Assembly (NCBI GenBank): GCA_003574885.1
Contig: PJFC01000006.1
Span: 124,001-188,000, forward strand
Direction of reading: 5' to 3'
Source: Geobacter sp.
GTDB taxonomy: Bacteria; Desulfobacterota; Desulfuromonadia; Geobacterales; Geobacteraceae
Length of the DNA stretch: 64,000 nucleotides
Shown: in pieces, positions 17,002-32,492 of the stretch
How the letters are laid out: every line of letters starts with the position of its first letter
Position numbering within the stretch: the stretch's first letter is position 1
The notes under the pieces: generated by a model
Told to the model about the DNA's origin: nothing
The model's input: the letters and a program-made list of their open reading frames with translations, nothing else
Database searches by the model: none
Translations under genes and position numbers: made by a program

Positions 17002-17400
17002 TTACCAGACTGTACAAATCAACTCACCACCCACGCCAGCTTCACGGGCGGCTTTGTCGGTAAGAATGCCTTTTGAGGTGGACAGAATGGCTATCCCCAT
17101 ACCGTTTTTAATGCTGGGGATTTCATCGCCTTTAACATAGCGACGCCCTCCCGGTTTGCTGACACGCTTGATTTCATTGATAACCGAATCTTTTTCGTCG
17201 ATATACTTCAAATAGACGCGCAGAACACCCTGCTTCTGGTCGGCGATCACTTTGTAATTCTTAATAAAGCCCTCTGTGCGCAGCACGTTAGCCAGACTCA
17301 CTTTGAGGTTTGACGATGGGATATCCACCTTCTGCAGCTTCGCCATGCTGGCGTTCCTTATCCGAGTCAGCATATCGGCAATTGGATCAGTCATCGACAT
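17002..17400 (-). CDS. rpsH: 30S ribosomal protein S8
   Basis: 132 aa; N-terminus [13 protein letters not shown] and C-terminus [20 protein letters not shown] are conserved. It binds the 16S central domain and in several bacteria represses the spc operon by binding its mRNA. Confidence 0.97.
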   Translation of the reverse strand: MSMTDPIADMLTRIRNASMAKLQKVDIPSSNLKVSLANVLRTEGFIKNYKVIADQKQGVLRVYLKYIDEKDSVINEIKRVSKPGGRRYVKGDEIPSIKNGMGIAILSTSKGILTDKAAREAGVGGELICTVW

Positions 17401-17433
17401 CGATTGTACTCCCTCTATACATTTTCTTAGCTG

Positions 17434-17619
17434 TTACCAGCTGGACTTAATAACGCCGGGAATCTGGCCATTGGATGCGTGTTTCCGGAGGCAGATCCTG
17501 CACATGTCAAACTTACGATAGTAGGCACGTGAACGGCCACACAAAGGGCAGCGGTTATATTCTCGCACCTTGAACTTGTTGCCTCTCTGCGCTTTTATTA
17601 TCATCGATGTTTTAGCCAC
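17434..17619 (-). CDS. rpsN: 30S ribosomal protein S14, zinc type
   Basis: 61 aa, the short zinc form (type Z): CPLC and CRIC knuckles (residues 22-25 and 38-41) are present. Begins [11 protein letters not shown]. Located between rplE and rpsH. Confidence 0.96.
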   Translation of the reverse strand: MAKTSMIIKAQRGNKFKVREYNRCPLCGRSRAYYRKFDMCRICLRKHASNGQIPGVIKSSW

Positions 17620-17639
17620 TTCTATCCTCCGAACCTGAA

Positions 17640-18179
17640 TTAATACCTGAACGGCATGCCCATCAGTTTAAGCAGGGCTCTACCTTCTTCGTCACTTTTA
17701 GCTGTGGTTACAATGGATATATTCATCCCTTTGATTTTGTCTACCTTATCATAGTCAATCTCGGGAAAAATCAATTGCTCCTTAACTCCGAGGGAATAAT
17801 TCCCATTACCATCAAAACCCTTTGCCGATACACCCTTAAAATCACGTACACGAGGAAGGGCAACATTCAGCAGACGATCAAGAAACTCATACATCCGCTC
17901 TTTTCGTAGCGTCACCATGCAACCAATCGGCATACCCTGACGCAGCTTAAAGCTTGCAATTGATTTCTTAGCTTTTGTGATGACCGTTTTCTGTCCACTA
18001 ATAGCCGACAGTTCCTCTGCTGCAGAATCAAGAATCTTCACGTTCTGGATAGCTTCACCTAGACCCATGTTAACAACTATCTTCTCGATTTTCGGCACTT
18101 CCATGATGTTCTTGTAGTTGAAATCCTTCATCAACTGGGGAACCATCTCTTTATTGTAAAGCTCTCTCAGCCTTGACAT
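17640..18179 (-). CDS. rplE: 50S ribosomal protein L5
   Basis: 179 aa; [11 protein letters not shown] and [15 protein letters not shown]-type segments and the C-terminal [19 protein letters not shown] are diagnostic. It binds 5S rRNA and contacts P-site tRNA and S13 across the subunit interface. Confidence 0.97.
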   Translation of the reverse strand: MSRLRELYNKEMVPQLMKDFNYKNIMEVPKIEKIVVNMGLGEAIQNVKILDSAAEELSAISGQKTVITKAKKSIASFKLRQGMPIGCMVTLRKERMYEFLDRLLNVALPRVRDFKGVSAKGFDGNGNYSLGVKEQLIFPEIDYDKVDKIKGMNISIVTTAKSDEEGRALLKLMGMPFRY

Positions 18180-18192
18180 TTACCCCTCCAGA

Positions 18193-18519
18193 CTATTTAT
18201 CAAAAGACTCGCCGCACTTAACGCAAACGCGGGCCTTTTTGCCATCTTCAAGAACAGTGGTCCTTGTCCTTACCGGCTTTTTGCATTTTTCACAATAAAC
18301 CATTACATTGGAAATATGAACCGGAGCCTCTTTTTCAACAATACCGCCAGACTCATTACCACGGGCGCGTGTATGTCGCTTGACGATATTGAGGCCCTCA
18401 ACGATTACTCCATCCTTTTTGGAAAGGATCTGAATAATCTTTCCGGTTTTATCCTTATCTTTACCAGCAACAACCATGACGGTGTCACCTTTTTTCACAT
18501 GCAGATTCTTACCTAGCAT
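18193..18519 (-). CDS. rplX: 50S ribosomal protein L24
   Basis: 108 aa from [12 protein letters not shown]; an upstream in-frame extension (to 18558) overlaps rplN and is rejected. KOW motif [18 protein letters not shown] near the N-terminus, and zinc-type CEKC/CVKC pairs in the C-terminal part. It nucleates 50S assembly. Confidence 0.95.
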   Translation of the reverse strand: MLGKNLHVKKGDTVMVVAGKDKDKTGKIIQILSKKDGVIVEGLNIVKRHTRARGNESGGIVEKEAPVHISNVMVYCEKCKKPVRTRTTVLEDGKKARVCVKCGESFDK

Positions 18520-18538
18520 CGTCTGTCTCCGCTTATTA

Positions 18539-18907
18539 TTATAGTACTTCGGGGGCAAGAGAAATGATCTTCATGAACTTCTTCGCCCTCAGTTCTCGTG
18601 CCACAGGCCCGAAGATACGGGTACCAACCGGCTCACGCTGATTATTAATCACGACACCGGAATTGCTGTCAAAACGGATATAAGAACCGTCAGGGCGGCC
18701 TATCTCTTTAGCAGTCCTTACAACAACTACTTTGACCACATCACCTTTTTTCACCTTAGAGTTGGGAAGTGCCTCTTTTACCGAAGCAACAATTATGTCG
18801 CCTATACTGGCATACTTGCGCTTGGATCCACCCAAAACCTTGATGCAAAAGAGCTTTTTGGCCCCTGAATTATCCGCTACGTCGAGTATTGTCTGCATCT
18901 GAATCAT
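18539..18907 (-). CDS. rplN: 50S ribosomal protein L14
   Basis: 122 aa, standard length. [18 protein letters not shown] and [14 protein letters not shown] are typical. It lies at the subunit interface (bridges with 16S rRNA) next to L19. Confidence 0.97.
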   Translation of the reverse strand: MIQMQTILDVADNSGAKKLFCIKVLGGSKRKYASIGDIIVASVKEALPNSKVKKGDVVKVVVVRTAKEIGRPDGSYIRFDSNSGVVINNQREPVGTRIFGPVARELRAKKFMKIISLAPEVL

Positions 18908-18921
18908 AGATAACTCCTGCC

Positions 18922-19179
18922 TTACGCACTTTTATCGATTATCTGACGAACCTGCCAACGTTTATCCTTGCTTAACGGACGCATTTCAACGATAAGCACA
19001 CGATCGCCAGTTTTGCAGCTGTTGTCCTTGTCGTGTGCCTTATATTTAGCAGACCGCTTAATATATTTATTATAAACCGGATGTTTCACAAGGCGATCGA
19101 CCTTGACAACAACGGTCTTATCCATCTTGTCGCTCACTACCACGCCCGTCTGGGTTTTTCTGCTGCCGCGCTCACTCAT
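18922..19179 (-). CDS. rpsQ: 30S ribosomal protein S17
   Basis: 85 aa from [12 protein letters not shown]; an upstream extension to 19233 runs into rpmC and lacks family similarity. OB-fold core [20 protein letters not shown]. It binds the 5' domain of 16S rRNA. Confidence 0.95.
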   Translation of the reverse strand: MSERGSRKTQTGVVVSDKMDKTVVVKVDRLVKHPVYNKYIKRSAKYKAHDKDNSCKTGDRVLIVEMRPLSKDKRWQVRQIIDKSA

Positions 19180-19189
19180 ATCAGCCCCT

Positions 19190-19378
19190 CTAGCCTCTTT
19201 TTTCCTGAAGTAAAGTTTTAACACGCGCAACATCTTTTCTGATGTCAGAGAGCTTTGCGGTGTTTTCCAGACGACCGGTATGAAGCTGGAACTTGAGATT
19301 GAACAGCTCCTTCTTCAATTCCTTCTCTTTTGCCTGGAGTTCTTCCTCATTCATAGTCTTAAGGTCATTAACCTTCAT
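19190..19378 (-). CDS. rpmC: 50S ribosomal protein L29
   Basis: 62 aa helical hairpin ([37 protein letters not shown]). Near the tunnel exit, part of the docking site for SRP and trigger factor. Overlaps rplP by 11 bases. Confidence 0.96.
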   Translation of the reverse strand: MKVNDLKTMNEEELQAKEKELKKELFNLKFQLHTGRLENTAKLSDIRKDVARVKTLLQEKRG

Positions 19379-19790
19379 GGCCGTCCTTCCTCGAAATAAA
19401 TTTTGTCGTGATAGGAAGTTTGTGGGCTGCCAGCCGGAATGCCTCGCGGGCGATCTCCTCGGTTACCCCTTCCATTTCGTAAAGTATATGGCCAGGCTTT
19501 ATGACGCAAACCCATGAATCAGGTGCACCTTTACCCTTGCCCATACGTGTTTCTGCAGGCTTCGAGGTCAACGGTTTATCAGGGAATATACGGATCCATA
19601 TCTTGCCACCCCTTTTAATATAGCGGGTCATTGCAATACGGGCGGCCTCGATCTGACGAGAGTCAAGCCAGCCGCAGGTAGTGGCCTGCAAACCAAACTC
19701 ACCGAATGCCAGCGTTACACCTCGTTGCGGCGTTCCGGTCATTCTCCCCTTCATCTGCTTTCTATGCTTAACACGTTTAGGCATTAACAT
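19368..19790 (-). CDS. rplP: 50S ribosomal protein L16
   Basis: 140 aa beginning [17 protein letters not shown], with [20 protein letters not shown] and the [20 protein letters not shown] signature. It organises the A-site finger and contacts aminoacyl-tRNA. Confidence 0.97.
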   Translation of the reverse strand: MLMPKRVKHRKQMKGRMTGTPQRGVTLAFGEFGLQATTCGWLDSRQIEAARIAMTRYIKRGGKIWIRIFPDKPLTSKPAETRMGKGKGAPDSWVCVIKPGHILYEMEGVTEEIAREAFRLAAHKLPITTKFISRKDGHEG

Positions 19791-19807
19791 TGCTGACTAA
19801 CTCCTGT

Positions 19808-20443
19808 TTATTTTTGACCGGGAAGCACTTCACCCTTGAAAATAAGTACCTTGACGCCAATGATGCCGTAGGTAGTTTTTGCCTCGGCAAAGCCGTAGTC
19901 GATATCTGCCCGCAACGTATGCAGGGGGACACGACCTTCACGGTACCATTCGGTCCTGGACATCTCTGCACCACCCAGACGGCCGGAGCAGGTGATCCTT
20001 ATCCCTTTTGCGCCAAATTTGAGCGCAGATGTCACACTCTTTTTCATGGCACGACGGAAAGCAATCCGGCGCTCCAATTGAAGAGCAACGTTCTCTGCAA
20101 CCAACTGAGCATCCAGTTCAGGCTTACGCACCTCTTGGATATTGAGGAACACTTCCTTGTCGGTGAGTTTGGCCAGTTCCTTTTTAAGGGTTTCAACTTC
20201 CGAACCCTTCTTGCCGATGATAAGACCAGGACGCGCGGTAAAGATGTTTATCTTCGCCTTGTTAGCGGCACGCTCTATCTCGATTTTAGATACGCCGGAA
20301 TGGTAAAGCCGCTTCTTGAGGAAAGCTCTTAGCTTAATATCCTCATGCAGCAGTTTGGCATAATCCGCCTCGGCATACCACTTGGAATCCCAAGTCTTAA
20401 TGACCCCAAGTCTGAATCCTATTGGATTTACTTTCTGACCCAA
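19808..20443 (-). CDS. rpsC: 30S ribosomal protein S3
   Basis: 211 aa with an N-terminal KH domain ([20 protein letters not shown]) and the C-terminal S3 domain ([21 protein letters not shown]). It lines the mRNA entry pore and takes part in mRNA unwinding. Confidence 0.97.
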   Translation of the reverse strand: MGQKVNPIGFRLGVIKTWDSKWYAEADYAKLLHEDIKLRAFLKKRLYHSGVSKIEIERAANKAKINIFTARPGLIIGKKGSEVETLKKELAKLTDKEVFLNIQEVRKPELDAQLVAENVALQLERRIAFRRAMKKSVTSALKFGAKGIRITCSGRLGGAEMSRTEWYREGRVPLHTLRADIDYGFAEAKTTYGIIGVKVLIFKGEVLPGQK

Positions 20444-20473
20444 AACTTCACCTCCACCTAAGTGTGCTTATAC

Positions 20474-20809
20474 TTATTTCTTGTCGGCCAGAACCACGGA
20501 AATATGGCTGGTCGGTTTTCTGATCTTGCTTGCCCTGCCCATGGCACGCGGCACAAAACGCTTAAGCACCGCTCCACCGTCGACAAAAATTGTCTTCACA
20601 AAAAGACGGTCTACATCAGGCGCGCCTTTTTGCTCGGCATTCGCTACGGCAGAACTGAGAAGTTTCGCAACGAGTTTCGCCGAAGGCTGAGGAGAGAACT
20701 TGAGAATATTGAGAGCGTCCTGAATCCCCTTCCCGCGAACCATGTCAACGACAAGACGGGTTTTGCGGGGGGAAAGACGGGCTAATGACAACTTGGCGCT
20801 TGATTCCAT
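20474..20809 (-). CDS. rplV: 50S ribosomal protein L22
   Basis: 111 aa; ARLSPRKTRLVVDMVRGK at the N-terminus and the loop GGAVLKRFVPRAMGRA that reaches into the exit tunnel, the macrolide-resistance site in other bacteria. Confidence 0.97.
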   Translation of the reverse strand: MESSAKLSLARLSPRKTRLVVDMVRGKGIQDALNILKFSPQPSAKLVAKLLSSAVANAEQKGAPDVDRLFVKTIFVDGGAVLKRFVPRAMGRASKIRKPTSHISVVLADKK

Positions 20810-20828
20810 TTATCTACTCCTTTGCGGA

Positions 20829-21110
20829 TTACTTCTTTTTCAACTTGCTTTTCTTGTCTGCCGCATGGCCAAAGAAGGTCCTTGTGGGGGCAAACTCACC
20901 CATTTTATGACCAACCATGTTTTCAGTCACAAAAACCGGTATGAACTTCTTGCCATTATGCACGGCAAAAGTAAGTCCGATAAAGTCGGGAGTAATCGTA
21001 GACCGCCGCGACCAAGTCTTGATGACTTTTTTGGAAGAAGGGCTTTCTGTCTCGACTTTTTTTGCCAGGTGCCCATCTACAAACGGGCCTTTCTTAATAG
21101 ATCTTGCCAT
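20829..21110 (-). CDS. rpsS: 30S ribosomal protein S19
   Basis: 93 aa; [19 protein letters not shown] and [19 protein letters not shown] are diagnostic. In the 30S head with S13. Confidence 0.97.
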   Translation of the reverse strand: MARSIKKGPFVDGHLAKKVETESPSSKKVIKTWSRRSTITPDFIGLTFAVHNGKKFIPVFVTENMVGHKMGEFAPTRTFFGHAADKKSKLKKK

Positions 21111-21134
21111 CGTATAAATCCTCTGTACAGAGTG

Positions 21135-21959
21135 TTATTTGCTACGCTTCTTAACGATGAAGCGAGTCGACGTTTTGTTGGTCCTGGTTTTATAACCCTT
21201 GGTCGGGATACCCCAAGGTGTTACGGGATGGCGGCCACCTGATGTACGACCTTCACCGCCACCGTGAGGATGGTCGACCGGGTTCATTGCAACGCCGCGA
21301 ACCTTGGGACGTTTGCCAAGCCAACGGGAACGTCCGGCTTTGCCTATTGAAACGTTCTCATGGTCAATATTGCCAACCTGACCAATAGTTGCCATGCACT
21401 CCTGAAGCACCATACGGACTTCTCCGGAAGGCAGCTTGACCTGGGCATACTTTCCTTCTTTTGCCATCAACTGCGCAAAGGTACCGGCACTGCGAGCAAG
21501 CTGTGCTCCTTTACCGATCTTCAGTTCTATGTTGTGAATAATCGTACCGAGCGGGATCGCTTTGAGCGGTAGCGTATTGCCCGGCTTGATATCGGCTTCG
21601 AGGCTGGATATAACTGTATCGCCGACCTTCAAATCAAGCGGTGAAAGGATATAACGCTTCTCGCCATCGGCATAGATCAACAGTGCTATCCTGGCGCTCC
21701 GGTTCGGGTCATACTCGACTGAGACAACGCGCGCGGGGATATTAAGCTTATCACGGCGGAAATCGATAATCCTGTATTTCTGTTTGTGACCACCGCCTAT
21801 ATGGCGAGAAGTGATCCGTCCAAATGAGTTCCTGCCACCGGTCTTATTCTTATGCTCAAGCAAAGACCTTTCCGGTTTCGTGCAGGTAATCTCCTCAAAG
21901 GTGGAGCAGGTCTGGTGCCTACGACCAGCGGATGTCGGTTTGTAACTCTTGATAGCCAT
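21135..21959 (-). CDS. rplB: 50S ribosomal protein L2
   Basis: 274 aa; conserved [16 protein letters not shown] and the [20 protein letters not shown] loop near the peptidyl transferase centre. Needed for subunit association and activity. Confidence 0.98.
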   Translation of the reverse strand: MAIKSYKPTSAGRRHQTCSTFEEITCTKPERSLLEHKNKTGGRNSFGRITSRHIGGGHKQKYRIIDFRRDKLNIPARVVSVEYDPNRSARIALLIYADGEKRYILSPLDLKVGDTVISSLEADIKPGNTLPLKAIPLGTIIHNIELKIGKGAQLARSAGTFAQLMAKEGKYAQVKLPSGEVRMVLQECMATIGQVGNIDHENVSIGKAGRSRWLGKRPKVRGVAMNPVDHPHGGGEGRTSGGRHPVTPWGIPTKGYKTRTNKTSTRFIVKKRSK

Positions 21960-21982
21960 TATTTAAACTCCACAGAGATGGT

Positions 21983-22267
21983 CTAGACTTCGAAAAAATC
22001 CACATTGCTTCCCTCTTTGAGGGAGACGTATGCCTTTTTCCAATTGGAACGCTTGCCAATATGCTTGCCGACCCGTTTAACCTTGCCGGCAACGTTGACG
22101 GTGTTCACGTCGTCAACTTCTACCTTGAAGAGCTTTTCAACGGCCTGCTTAATCTCGATCTTATTGGCATTCCGGTCCACTTCCAAAGCGATGACATTGC
22201 GAGATTCCTTCTCTATCGTGCTTTTTTCAGTGACCAGCGGCTTCTTGATAACGTCATAAATGTTCAT
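21983..22267 (-). CDS. rplW: 50S ribosomal protein L23
   Basis: 94 aa; starts [17 protein letters not shown]. Docking site for trigger factor and SRP at the tunnel exit. Its ATG overlaps the stop of rplD by four bases. Confidence 0.97.
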   Translation of the reverse strand: MNIYDVIKKPLVTEKSTIEKESRNVIALEVDRNANKIEIKQAVEKLFKVEVDDVNTVNVAGKVKRVGKHIGKRSNWKKAYVSLKEGSNVDFFEV

Positions 22268-22887
22268 GACTGTAACGCTCCTTCAACCTTCCGCACTGCA
22301 TCCTGAGTAAAGATGATGCTCTGGTATTTCATAATGTCAAAAATATTGAGGCTCTCAGACTTGAGAACTTTGACGTCTTTAATATTACGAGCCGAAAGTT
22401 CAAGATTAGGATTGGGCCCTTCTATAACGACAAGCGTCTTCTGAAGATCAAAACCATTCAAGACCCCGACAAAACTCTTTGTCGATATCTGATCGATTTT
22501 CAGAACGTCCAGAACAGTTAACTTGTTTTCCTTGAACATGAGCGATAATGCAGAGCGAAGTGCTGCTCTGCGCGCTTTTTTGTTCATGCTGAGATTGTAG
22601 GTCTTGGGTTGTGGCCCAAAAGCAACACCACCACCAGGATAGTGTGGAGCCCTGATGCATCCCTGCCGCGCTTGCCCTGTACCTTTTTGACGAAACGGTT
22701 TCTTGCCACCACCGGAGACGGCAGAGCGGTTCTTTACGGCAACAGTCCCTGCCCGACGGTTAGCAAGCTGAATCTTCACCGCTTCATGGATGAGGTATTC
22801 CTTGACGTCAGCATTAAAAACAACGTCACTAAGATCCATCTCACCCACTTTATTTTTTTTGACATCATAAACATCAATTGTTGCCAT
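22264..22887 (-). CDS. rplD: 50S ribosomal protein L4
   Basis: 207 aa; the tunnel loop [20 protein letters not shown] is conserved. In E. coli L4 represses the S10 operon through the leader; here the leader would have to lie in the 19 bases after tuf, too short, so that control is not evident. Confidence 0.97.
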   Translation of the reverse strand: MATIDVYDVKKNKVGEMDLSDVVFNADVKEYLIHEAVKIQLANRRAGTVAVKNRSAVSGGGKKPFRQKGTGQARQGCIRAPHYPGGGVAFGPQPKTYNLSMNKKARRAALRSALSLMFKENKLTVLDVLKIDQISTKSFVGVLNGFDLQKTLVVIEGPNPNLELSARNIKDVKVLKSESLNIFDIMKYQSIIFTQDAVRKVEGALQS

Positions 22888-22910
22888 AATCTATCTCCAG
22901 ATACTGCGCG

Positions 22911-23546
22911 TTATTTCGTGGCCTTGACACTGTCCCTGATGACGACTATGCCGTTGGTTGTACCAGGGATTGCCCCCTTTATCAGCAGCAGATTATCGGC
23001 AGAGTCCACCCGGACAACCTGCAGTCTCTGTATCGTAACCCGCTCGTTCCCCATCTGGCCCGGCATTTTCTTGTTCTTGAAAACACGTGACGGGGTAGCG
23101 GAACAGCCTATGGATCCAGGCGCACGGTGGAAACGGGAACCGTGGGTAGAACGACCACCCTTAAAGCCCCAACGCTTCATAACACCCTGATATCCTTTAC
23201 CGATACTGACACCAGTCACATCGATCAGGTCACCTGCAGCAAAAAGTTCGGCTCTGATCTCATCACCGACATTGAACTCGTCAACGCTATCAAGACGAAG
23301 CTCACGGAGATGAGTAAAAACACCTTTGTCTGCTGCTTTGCAATGCCCTAGTTGAGCACGGGTTGCCTTTGCCGACTCCTGCGAACCAAAACCGACCTGT
23401 ATGGCATTGTAGCCATCCTTTTCAGCGGTCTTCTTCTGGACAACATAGCACGGGCCAGCTTCAACGACAGTTACCGGAATACGACGTCCGTCCTCGACAA
23501 ATATCTGGGTCATCCCAAGTTTTTTACCAATCAATCCCTTAATCAT
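22911..23546 (-). CDS. rplC: 50S ribosomal protein L3
   Basis: 211 aa; [20 protein letters not shown] and the loop [20 protein letters not shown] near the peptidyl transferase centre. One of the first proteins in 50S assembly. Confidence 0.97.
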   Translation of the reverse strand: MIKGLIGKKLGMTQIFVEDGRRIPVTVVEAGPCYVVQKKTAEKDGYNAIQVGFGSQESAKATRAQLGHCKAADKGVFTHLRELRLDSVDEFNVGDEIRAELFAAGDLIDVTGVSIGKGYQGVMKRWGFKGGRSTHGSRFHRAPGSIGCSATPSRVFKNKKMPGQMGNERVTIQRLQVVRVDSADNLLLIKGAIPGTTNGIVVIRDSVKATK

Positions 23547-23575
23547 GGTTGACGATCCTATCCTTGTATTCTCAA

Positions 23576-23884
23576 TTACAGCTTGATCTCGACGTCGACG
23601 CCAGCCGAGAGGTCCAGTTTCATGAGCGCATCAACAGTCTGCTGAGTAGGCTCAAGTATGTCGATCAGCCGCTTGTGGGTTCTGATCTCGAACTGCTCCC
23701 TCGATTTCTTGTCCACATGAGGACCACGAAGTACGCAGTACTTATTGATAACAGTCGGAAGGGGAATCGGACCTGCAACCCGTGCACCGGTCCTTTTTGC
23801 TGTATCGACAATTTCCCCTACAGAAAGATCGAGAAGTTTGTGATCATATGCTTTGAGACGAATTCTAATTTTCTGACTTGGCAT
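23576..23884 (-). CDS. rpsJ: 30S ribosomal protein S10
   Basis: 102 aa; [16 protein letters not shown] and [20 protein letters not shown] are diagnostic. Besides its place in the 30S head, S10 (NusE) binds NusB and NusG in antitermination. Confidence 0.97.
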   Translation of the reverse strand: MPSQKIRIRLKAYDHKLLDLSVGEIVDTAKRTGARVAGPIPLPTVINKYCVLRGPHVDKKSREQFEIRTHKRLIDILEPTQQTVDALMKLDLSAGVDVEIKL

Positions 23885-23903
23885 CGCGTCCTCTTATGTT
23901 CAA

Positions 23904-25094
23904 TTATTCGATGATGGAGCTGACCACGCCGGCGCCGACAGTACGGCCACCTTCGCGGATCGCGAAACGAAGCCCTTCGTCCATGGCGATCGGGGTGATC
24001 AGGTTGACCGTTACGGCTACGTTGTCCCCCGGCATGACCATCTCGGTCCCTGCCGCAAGATCAACTATCCCGGTAACGTCGGTTGTCCGGAAGTAGAACT
24101 GCGGACGGTACCCGTTGAAGAACGGCGTGTGACGTCCACCCTCTTCTTTGGTAAGGATGTAAGCTTCGGCCTTGAACTTGGTGTGCGGTGTGATGCTCCC
24201 CGGCTTGGCAAGTACCTGGCCACGCTCGATGTCTTCACGCTTCACACCGCGCAGCAGCGCACCGATGTTGTCCCCGGCACGGCCTTCGTCCAGAAGCTTC
24301 CGGAACATCTCTACGCCGGTTACGGTTGTCTTGGCTGTCGCCTTCATCCCGACAATCTCAACTTCCTCGCCGACCTTGACGATCCCGCGCTCTACACGAC
24401 CGGTAGCTACGGTGCCACGACCGGAGATGGAGAATACGTCTTCTACCGGCATCAGGAACGGTTTGTCGATGGCGCGCTCTGGCTCGGGTATGTATGCGTC
24501 AACGGCATCCATGAGCGCCAGGATTGCCTGCTCGCCCAGTTCGCCCTTGTCACCTTCCAGCGCCTTGAGGGCGGAACCTTTGATGATGGGAATATCGTCA
24601 CCGGGGAAGTCGTAAGAGGAGAGCAGTTCGCGAATCTCCAGCTCGACCAGCTCCAGCAGTTCGGCGTCATCCACCATGTCGGCCTTGTTCAGGAACACGA
24701 CGATGTAGGGAACTCCGACCTGACGGGCAAGCAGGATGTGCTCACGGGTCTGCGGCATCGGGCCGTCAGCGGCGGACACGACCAGGATGGCGCCGTCCAT
24801 CTGCGCTGCTCCCGTAATCATGTTCTTGACGTAGTCGGCATGGCCTGGGCAGTCAACATGGGCATAGTGACGCTTGTCGGTCTCATATTCAACGTGCGCG
24901 GTGGCGATGGTAATACCACGCTCACGCTCTTCCGGCGCATTGTCGATCTGGTCGAACGCTTTGTACTCGGCCTGACCTTTCCCCGCCAGAACCTTGGTGA
25001 TCGCTGCCGTCAGCGTCGTCTTACCGTGGTCTACGTGACCTATCGTCCCTATGTTTACGTGCGGTTTTGTTCTTTCAAATTTCGCCTTCGCCAT
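23904..25094 (-). CDS. tuf: Elongation factor Tu, copy 1
   Basis: 396 aa; G1 [11 protein letters not shown]3 DCPGHADY and G4 NKADMVDD motifs are intact. It delivers aminoacyl-tRNA to the ribosome with GTP. It is downstream of fusA in the str operon (the tufA position). The protein is identical to the copy at 40238-41428, and the DNA appears identical from 23896 to 25104. Confidence 0.98.
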   Translation of the reverse strand: MAKAKFERTKPHVNIGTIGHVDHGKTTLTAAITKVLAGKGQAEYKAFDQIDNAPEERERGITIATAHVEYETDKRHYAHVDCPGHADYVKNMITGAAQMDGAILVVSAADGPMPQTREHILLARQVGVPYIVVFLNKADMVDDAELLELVELEIRELLSSYDFPGDDIPIIKGSALKALEGDKGELGEQAILALMDAVDAYIPEPERAIDKPFLMPVEDVFSISGRGTVATGRVERGIVKVGEEVEIVGMKATAKTTVTGVEMFRKLLDEGRAGDNIGALLRGVKREDIERGQVLAKPGSITPHTKFKAEAYILTKEEGGRHTPFFNGYRPQFYFRTTDVTGIVDLAAGTEMVMPGDNVAVTVNLITPIAMDEGLRFAIREGGRTVGAGVVSSIIE

Positions 25095-25121
25095 GTCCGA
25101 TTCCCTCCTTCGCGGAAAAGT

Positions 25122-27197
25122 TTATCCTTTTACTTTAGCAATTATCTCTTCGGATACCGACTTCGGTACCTGCTCATAATGATCAAATGTCATGGTATAG
25201 GTAGCGCGGCCCTGAGTTGCGGAACGTACATCAGTAGCGTAACCGAACATCTGTGCAAGTGGAACCATGGCACTTACAACCTGCGCTCCTGCACGCCCTT
25301 CCATCCCCATTATTCTGCCACGACGGGAGTTAAGGTCGCCAATTACATCGCCCATGTACTCTTCAGGCACAACGACCTCAACAGACATGATGGGTTCAAG
25401 GAGAACCGCTCCTGCTTTTTGACATCCTTCTTTGAAACCCATGGAACCGGCAATTTTGAACGCCATCTCTGAAGAGTCAACTTCATGGTAGGAACCGTCA
25501 ATCAGGGTCACCTTGAAGTCAACAACCGGATACCCGGCAAGAACACCGGTATCCATTGCTTCCTGAATCCCTTTGTCGACAGCCGGGATGTATTCGCGAG
25601 GAACAACACCACCTTTGATACCGTCAACAAATTCATATCCCTTACCCGGCTCCTGGGGTTCGACTTCAAGCCAGACATGACCGTACTGGCCACGACCACC
25701 GGACTGACGAACGAACTTGCCTTCAACCTTGACCTTCTTGGTGACAGTCTCTCGGTAGGCAACCTGCGGTTTGCCAACATTTGCCTCGACCTTGAATTCG
25801 CGCATCAGACGATCAACAATGATCTCAAGATGAAGTTCACCCATGCCGGAAATAATGGTCTGGCCTGTTTCCTCATCTGTTTTTACGCGGAAGGAAGGAT
25901 CCTCGCTTGCCAGCTTGGCCAGACTCGTTCCCAGCTTCTCCTGATCAGCTTTAGTCTTCGGTTCGATTGCAATAGAAATAACAGGTTCAGGGAACTCGAT
26001 AGACTCGAGAATAACCGAATTATCTTCAGGACAGAGGGTATCGCCAGTGGTCGTATACTTAAGACCAACCGCCGCGGCAATGTCACCGGCATAAACCTCT
26101 TTTATCTCTTCACGCTTGTTGGCATGCATCTTAAGCAGACGACCGATGCGCTCTTTCTTGTCCTTAGTGGAGTTGAAAACGTACGAACCGGAATTAAGCA
26201 CGCCTGAGTAGACACGGAAGAAGCAGAGCTGCCCGACAAAAGGATCGGTCATGATTTTGAACGCGAGTGCGGAGAAAGGTTCGCTGTCAGACGCATGGCG
26301 TTCTATCTCGTTACCTTTTTCATCAAGTCCCTTAATAGCGGGGATATCCAGAGGAGAAGGGAGATACTCTACCACTGAATCAAGGAGGGGCTGAACACCC
26401 TTGTTCTTGAAGGACGAACCGCAAATAACCGGACAGATGGCAATTTCTATGGTAGACTTACGGACAGCAGCCTTGATCTCGGCGGTCGTCAACGCCTCTC
26501 CCGCAAGATACTTCTCCATAAGCGCTTCATCGTGGGAGGAAATTTCCTCGATCAGCTTCTCACGGTACTCTTCAGCCAGCTCCTGCAGATCAACCGGAAT
26601 CGGCTCCTCGTGATATTTTGCACCCAAGGCCTCCTCATCCCAGATAATTGCCTTCATCTCGACGAGATCGACAATGCCCCTGAACGTATCTTCAGCACCA
26701 ATCGGCAGCTGAATCGGCACAGGATTTGCCCTGAGACGATCCTTGATCATGGAAACGCCACGGAAGAAATCCGCACCCACACGATCCATTTTATTTATGA
26801 ATGCTATGCGGGGGACCTTGTACTTGTCCGCCTGACGCCAGACAGTTTCAGACTGCGGCTCCACACCACCGACCGAGCAGAAAACCGCAACAGCCCCATC
26901 AAGCACCCGTAGGGATCGCTCAACTTCAATGGTGAAATCGACATGACCGGGGGTGTCAATAATATTGATACGGTGGTCACTCCAGTGACATGTGGTGGCA
27001 GCAGAGGTAATGGTAATGCCACGCTCCTGCTCCTGCTCCATCCAGTCCATTGTTGCAGTGCCTTCATGCACTTCACCAATCTTGTGGGAAACCCCGGTGT
27101 AATATAGAATCCGCTCGGTAGTTGTCGTCTTACCGGCGTCAATATGAGCCATAATCCCGATGTTACGTGTTTTATCCAGCGATACTTGACGAGCCAC
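25122..27197 (-). CDS. fusA: Elongation factor G
   Basis: 691 aa, all five domains: GTPase ([36 protein letters not shown]), domain II, domain III, domain IV ([19 protein letters not shown]-type) and domain V ([13 protein letters not shown]). It drives translocation. Located between rpsG and tuf in the str operon. Many relatives carry a second EF-G elsewhere; this is the canonical one by position. Confidence 0.97.
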   Translation of the reverse strand: MARQVSLDKTRNIGIMAHIDAGKTTTTERILYYTGVSHKIGEVHEGTATMDWMEQEQERGITITSAATTCHWSDHRINIIDTPGHVDFTIEVERSLRVLDGAVAVFCSVGGVEPQSETVWRQADKYKVPRIAFINKMDRVGADFFRGVSMIKDRLRANPVPIQLPIGAEDTFRGIVDLVEMKAIIWDEEALGAKYHEEPIPVDLQELAEEYREKLIEEISSHDEALMEKYLAGEALTTAEIKAAVRKSTIEIAICPVICGSSFKNKGVQPLLDSVVEYLPSPLDIPAIKGLDEKGNEIERHASDSEPFSALAFKIMTDPFVGQLCFFRVYSGVLNSGSYVFNSTKDKKERIGRLLKMHANKREEIKEVYAGDIAAAVGLKYTTTGDTLCPEDNSVILESIEFPEPVISIAIEPKTKADQEKLGTSLAKLASEDPSFRVKTDEETGQTIISGMGELHLEIIVDRLMREFKVEANVGKPQVAYRETVTKKVKVEGKFVRQSGGRGQYGHVWLEVEPQEPGKGYEFVDGIKGGVVPREYIPAVDKGIQEAMDTGVLAGYPVVDFKVTLIDGSYHEVDSSEMAFKIAGSMGFKEGCQKAGAVLLEPIMSVEVVVPEEYMGDVIGDLNSRRGRIMGMEGRAGAQVVSAMVPLAQMFGYATDVRSATQGRATYTMTFDHYEQVPKSVSEEIIAKVKG

Positions 27198-27239
27198 AAA
27201 AATCTCCTTCAGCTATTTACTTCTATGTACTTCTCGAAG

Positions 27240-27710
27240 CTACCAGCGGTAGTGAGCAAAAGCCCGGTTGGCCTCGGCCATCCGATGGACATCCTCACGC
27301 TTCTTCACCGCGGCACCGCGATTATTATAGGCATCCAGAATCTCGCCGGCAAGCTTGTCCGTCATGGTCTTTTCCGAGCGGTCATTGGCATATTTTATCA
27401 GCCAGCGCATGGCAAGCGACGTCCGCCGCTCCGCACGAACCTCGATAGGAACCTGATAGGTTGAACCACCGACCCGGCGGGACTTGACCTCCAACATCGG
27501 CTTGATGTTGTCGAGGGATTTTTTGAGCACCTTTACCGGCTCATCACTGGACCGCTGTGCAACCAGCTCGAGAGCACTGTAAAGGGCACGCTCAGCGGTA
27601 CTCTTCTTGCCGTCCAGCATCAATATATTAATAAGCTTCGCCACAACCCGGTCATTGTACTTGGGATCCGGCAAAATCACCCGTTTTGCTACTTCTCTTC
27701 TCCTCGGCAT
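27240..27710 (-). CDS. rpsG: 30S ribosomal protein S7
   Basis: 156 aa; [20 protein letters not shown] and the [17 protein letters not shown] segment are diagnostic. It nucleates the 30S head and in E. coli represses the str operon. 22 bases after rpsL. Confidence 0.97.
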   Translation of the reverse strand: MPRRREVAKRVILPDPKYNDRVVAKLINILMLDGKKSTAERALYSALELVAQRSSDEPVKVLKKSLDNIKPMLEVKSRRVGGSTYQVPIEVRAERRTSLAMRWLIKYANDRSEKTMTDKLAGEILDAYNNRGAAVKKREDVHRMAEANRAFAHYRW

Positions 27711-27732
27711 AACAACCTCTCAGTGTGAACGT

Positions 27733-28104
27733 TTACTTGGGACGCTTGGCGCCATACTTGGAACGGCTTTTCTTGCGGTCTTTAACCCCGACCGAATCGA
27801 GGGTACCGCGAACGATGTGATAACGAACACCCGGCAAGTCCTTAACTCGGCCCCCACGGATAAGCACCACAGAGTGCTCCTGAAGATTATGACCAACACC
27901 GGGAATATACGAGGTAACCTCGATCCCGTTTGTCAGACGAACCCTCGCAACCTTACGGAGCGCTGAGTTAGGCTTTTTCGGAGTGGTGGTATACACCCTG
28001 GTGCAGACACCCCGTTTTTGCGGACAACTTTTCAGCGCAGGAGCAGTCGACTTGTCTTTCCTGCTCTCCCTGCCGATACGAATCAACTGGTTTATAGTTG
28101 GCAT
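27733..28104 (-). CDS. rpsL: 30S ribosomal protein S12
   Basis: 123 aa from [13 protein letters not shown]; an upstream extension to 28176 overlaps the promoter and is rejected. [12 protein letters not shown] and [13 protein letters not shown] are unchanged at the lysines where streptomycin-resistance changes usually arise. S12 monitors decoding at the A site. First gene of the str operon, with its own promoter. Confidence 0.96.
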   Translation of the reverse strand: MPTINQLIRIGRESRKDKSTAPALKSCPQKRGVCTRVYTTTPKKPNSALRKVARVRLTNGIEVTSYIPGVGHNLQEHSVVLIRGGRVKDLPGVRYHIVRGTLDSVGVKDRKKSRSKYGAKRPK

Positions 28105-28161
28105 AATACACATTCTCCCACATGCTTGTGCGCAAGGGCATTCTCCCTGCGGAAGCGACAA

Positions 28162-28190
28162 AAGTAACAGGGACAAACAAGCTTGTCAAG
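28162..28190 (-). promoter_or_regulatory. Sigma-70 promoter of the str operon with UP-type A tracts
   Basis: On the minus strand TTGACA (28185-28190) is followed by a 17-bp spacer and TACTTT (28162-28167), about 58 bases before rpsL. Immediately upstream are two A tracts (within 28191-28207), as in UP elements bound by the alpha-subunit C-terminal domain. This separates str from rpoBC transcription. Confidence 0.7.
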
Positions 28191-28206
28191 TTTTTTTTGA
28201 TTTTTT

Positions 28207-28232
28207 TACAGGGGAGGGTTCCCTCCCCTGTA
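28207..28232 (-). terminator. Strong hairpin just after rpoC, without a U tract
   Basis: A 12-bp perfect inverted repeat (28207-28218 with 28221-28232) begins five bases past the rpoC stop. In the minus-strand RNA it is followed by A-rich, not U-rich, sequence, so it is not a standard intrinsic terminator. It may protect or process the rpoBC mRNA 3' end or act with Rho. Confidence 0.4.
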
Positions 28233-28237
28233 AAGTA

Positions 28238-32386
<4,149 letters not shown>

Positions 32387-32492
32387 AATGTAATCCTCCT
32401 TCTGTGTAGGAGTGTAGTCTGGTTTAAAGTGGGTGAACGCCTTGGGGAGCGGGCATCGCTGCTTGTCCCCCAGCCGACCGGTAACGTGCCTG

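Noticed and set aside
24129-25472. 447-aa plus-strand frame opposite tuf and fusA (and its twin at 40463)
   Set aside because: Antisense shadow of tuf produced by codon bias; the twin exists only because the tuf copies are identical.
28207-28232. Standard intrinsic terminator for rpoC
   Set aside because: The hairpin is strong, but the minus-strand RNA after it is A-rich rather than U-rich, so it is kept only as a weak terminator candidate.
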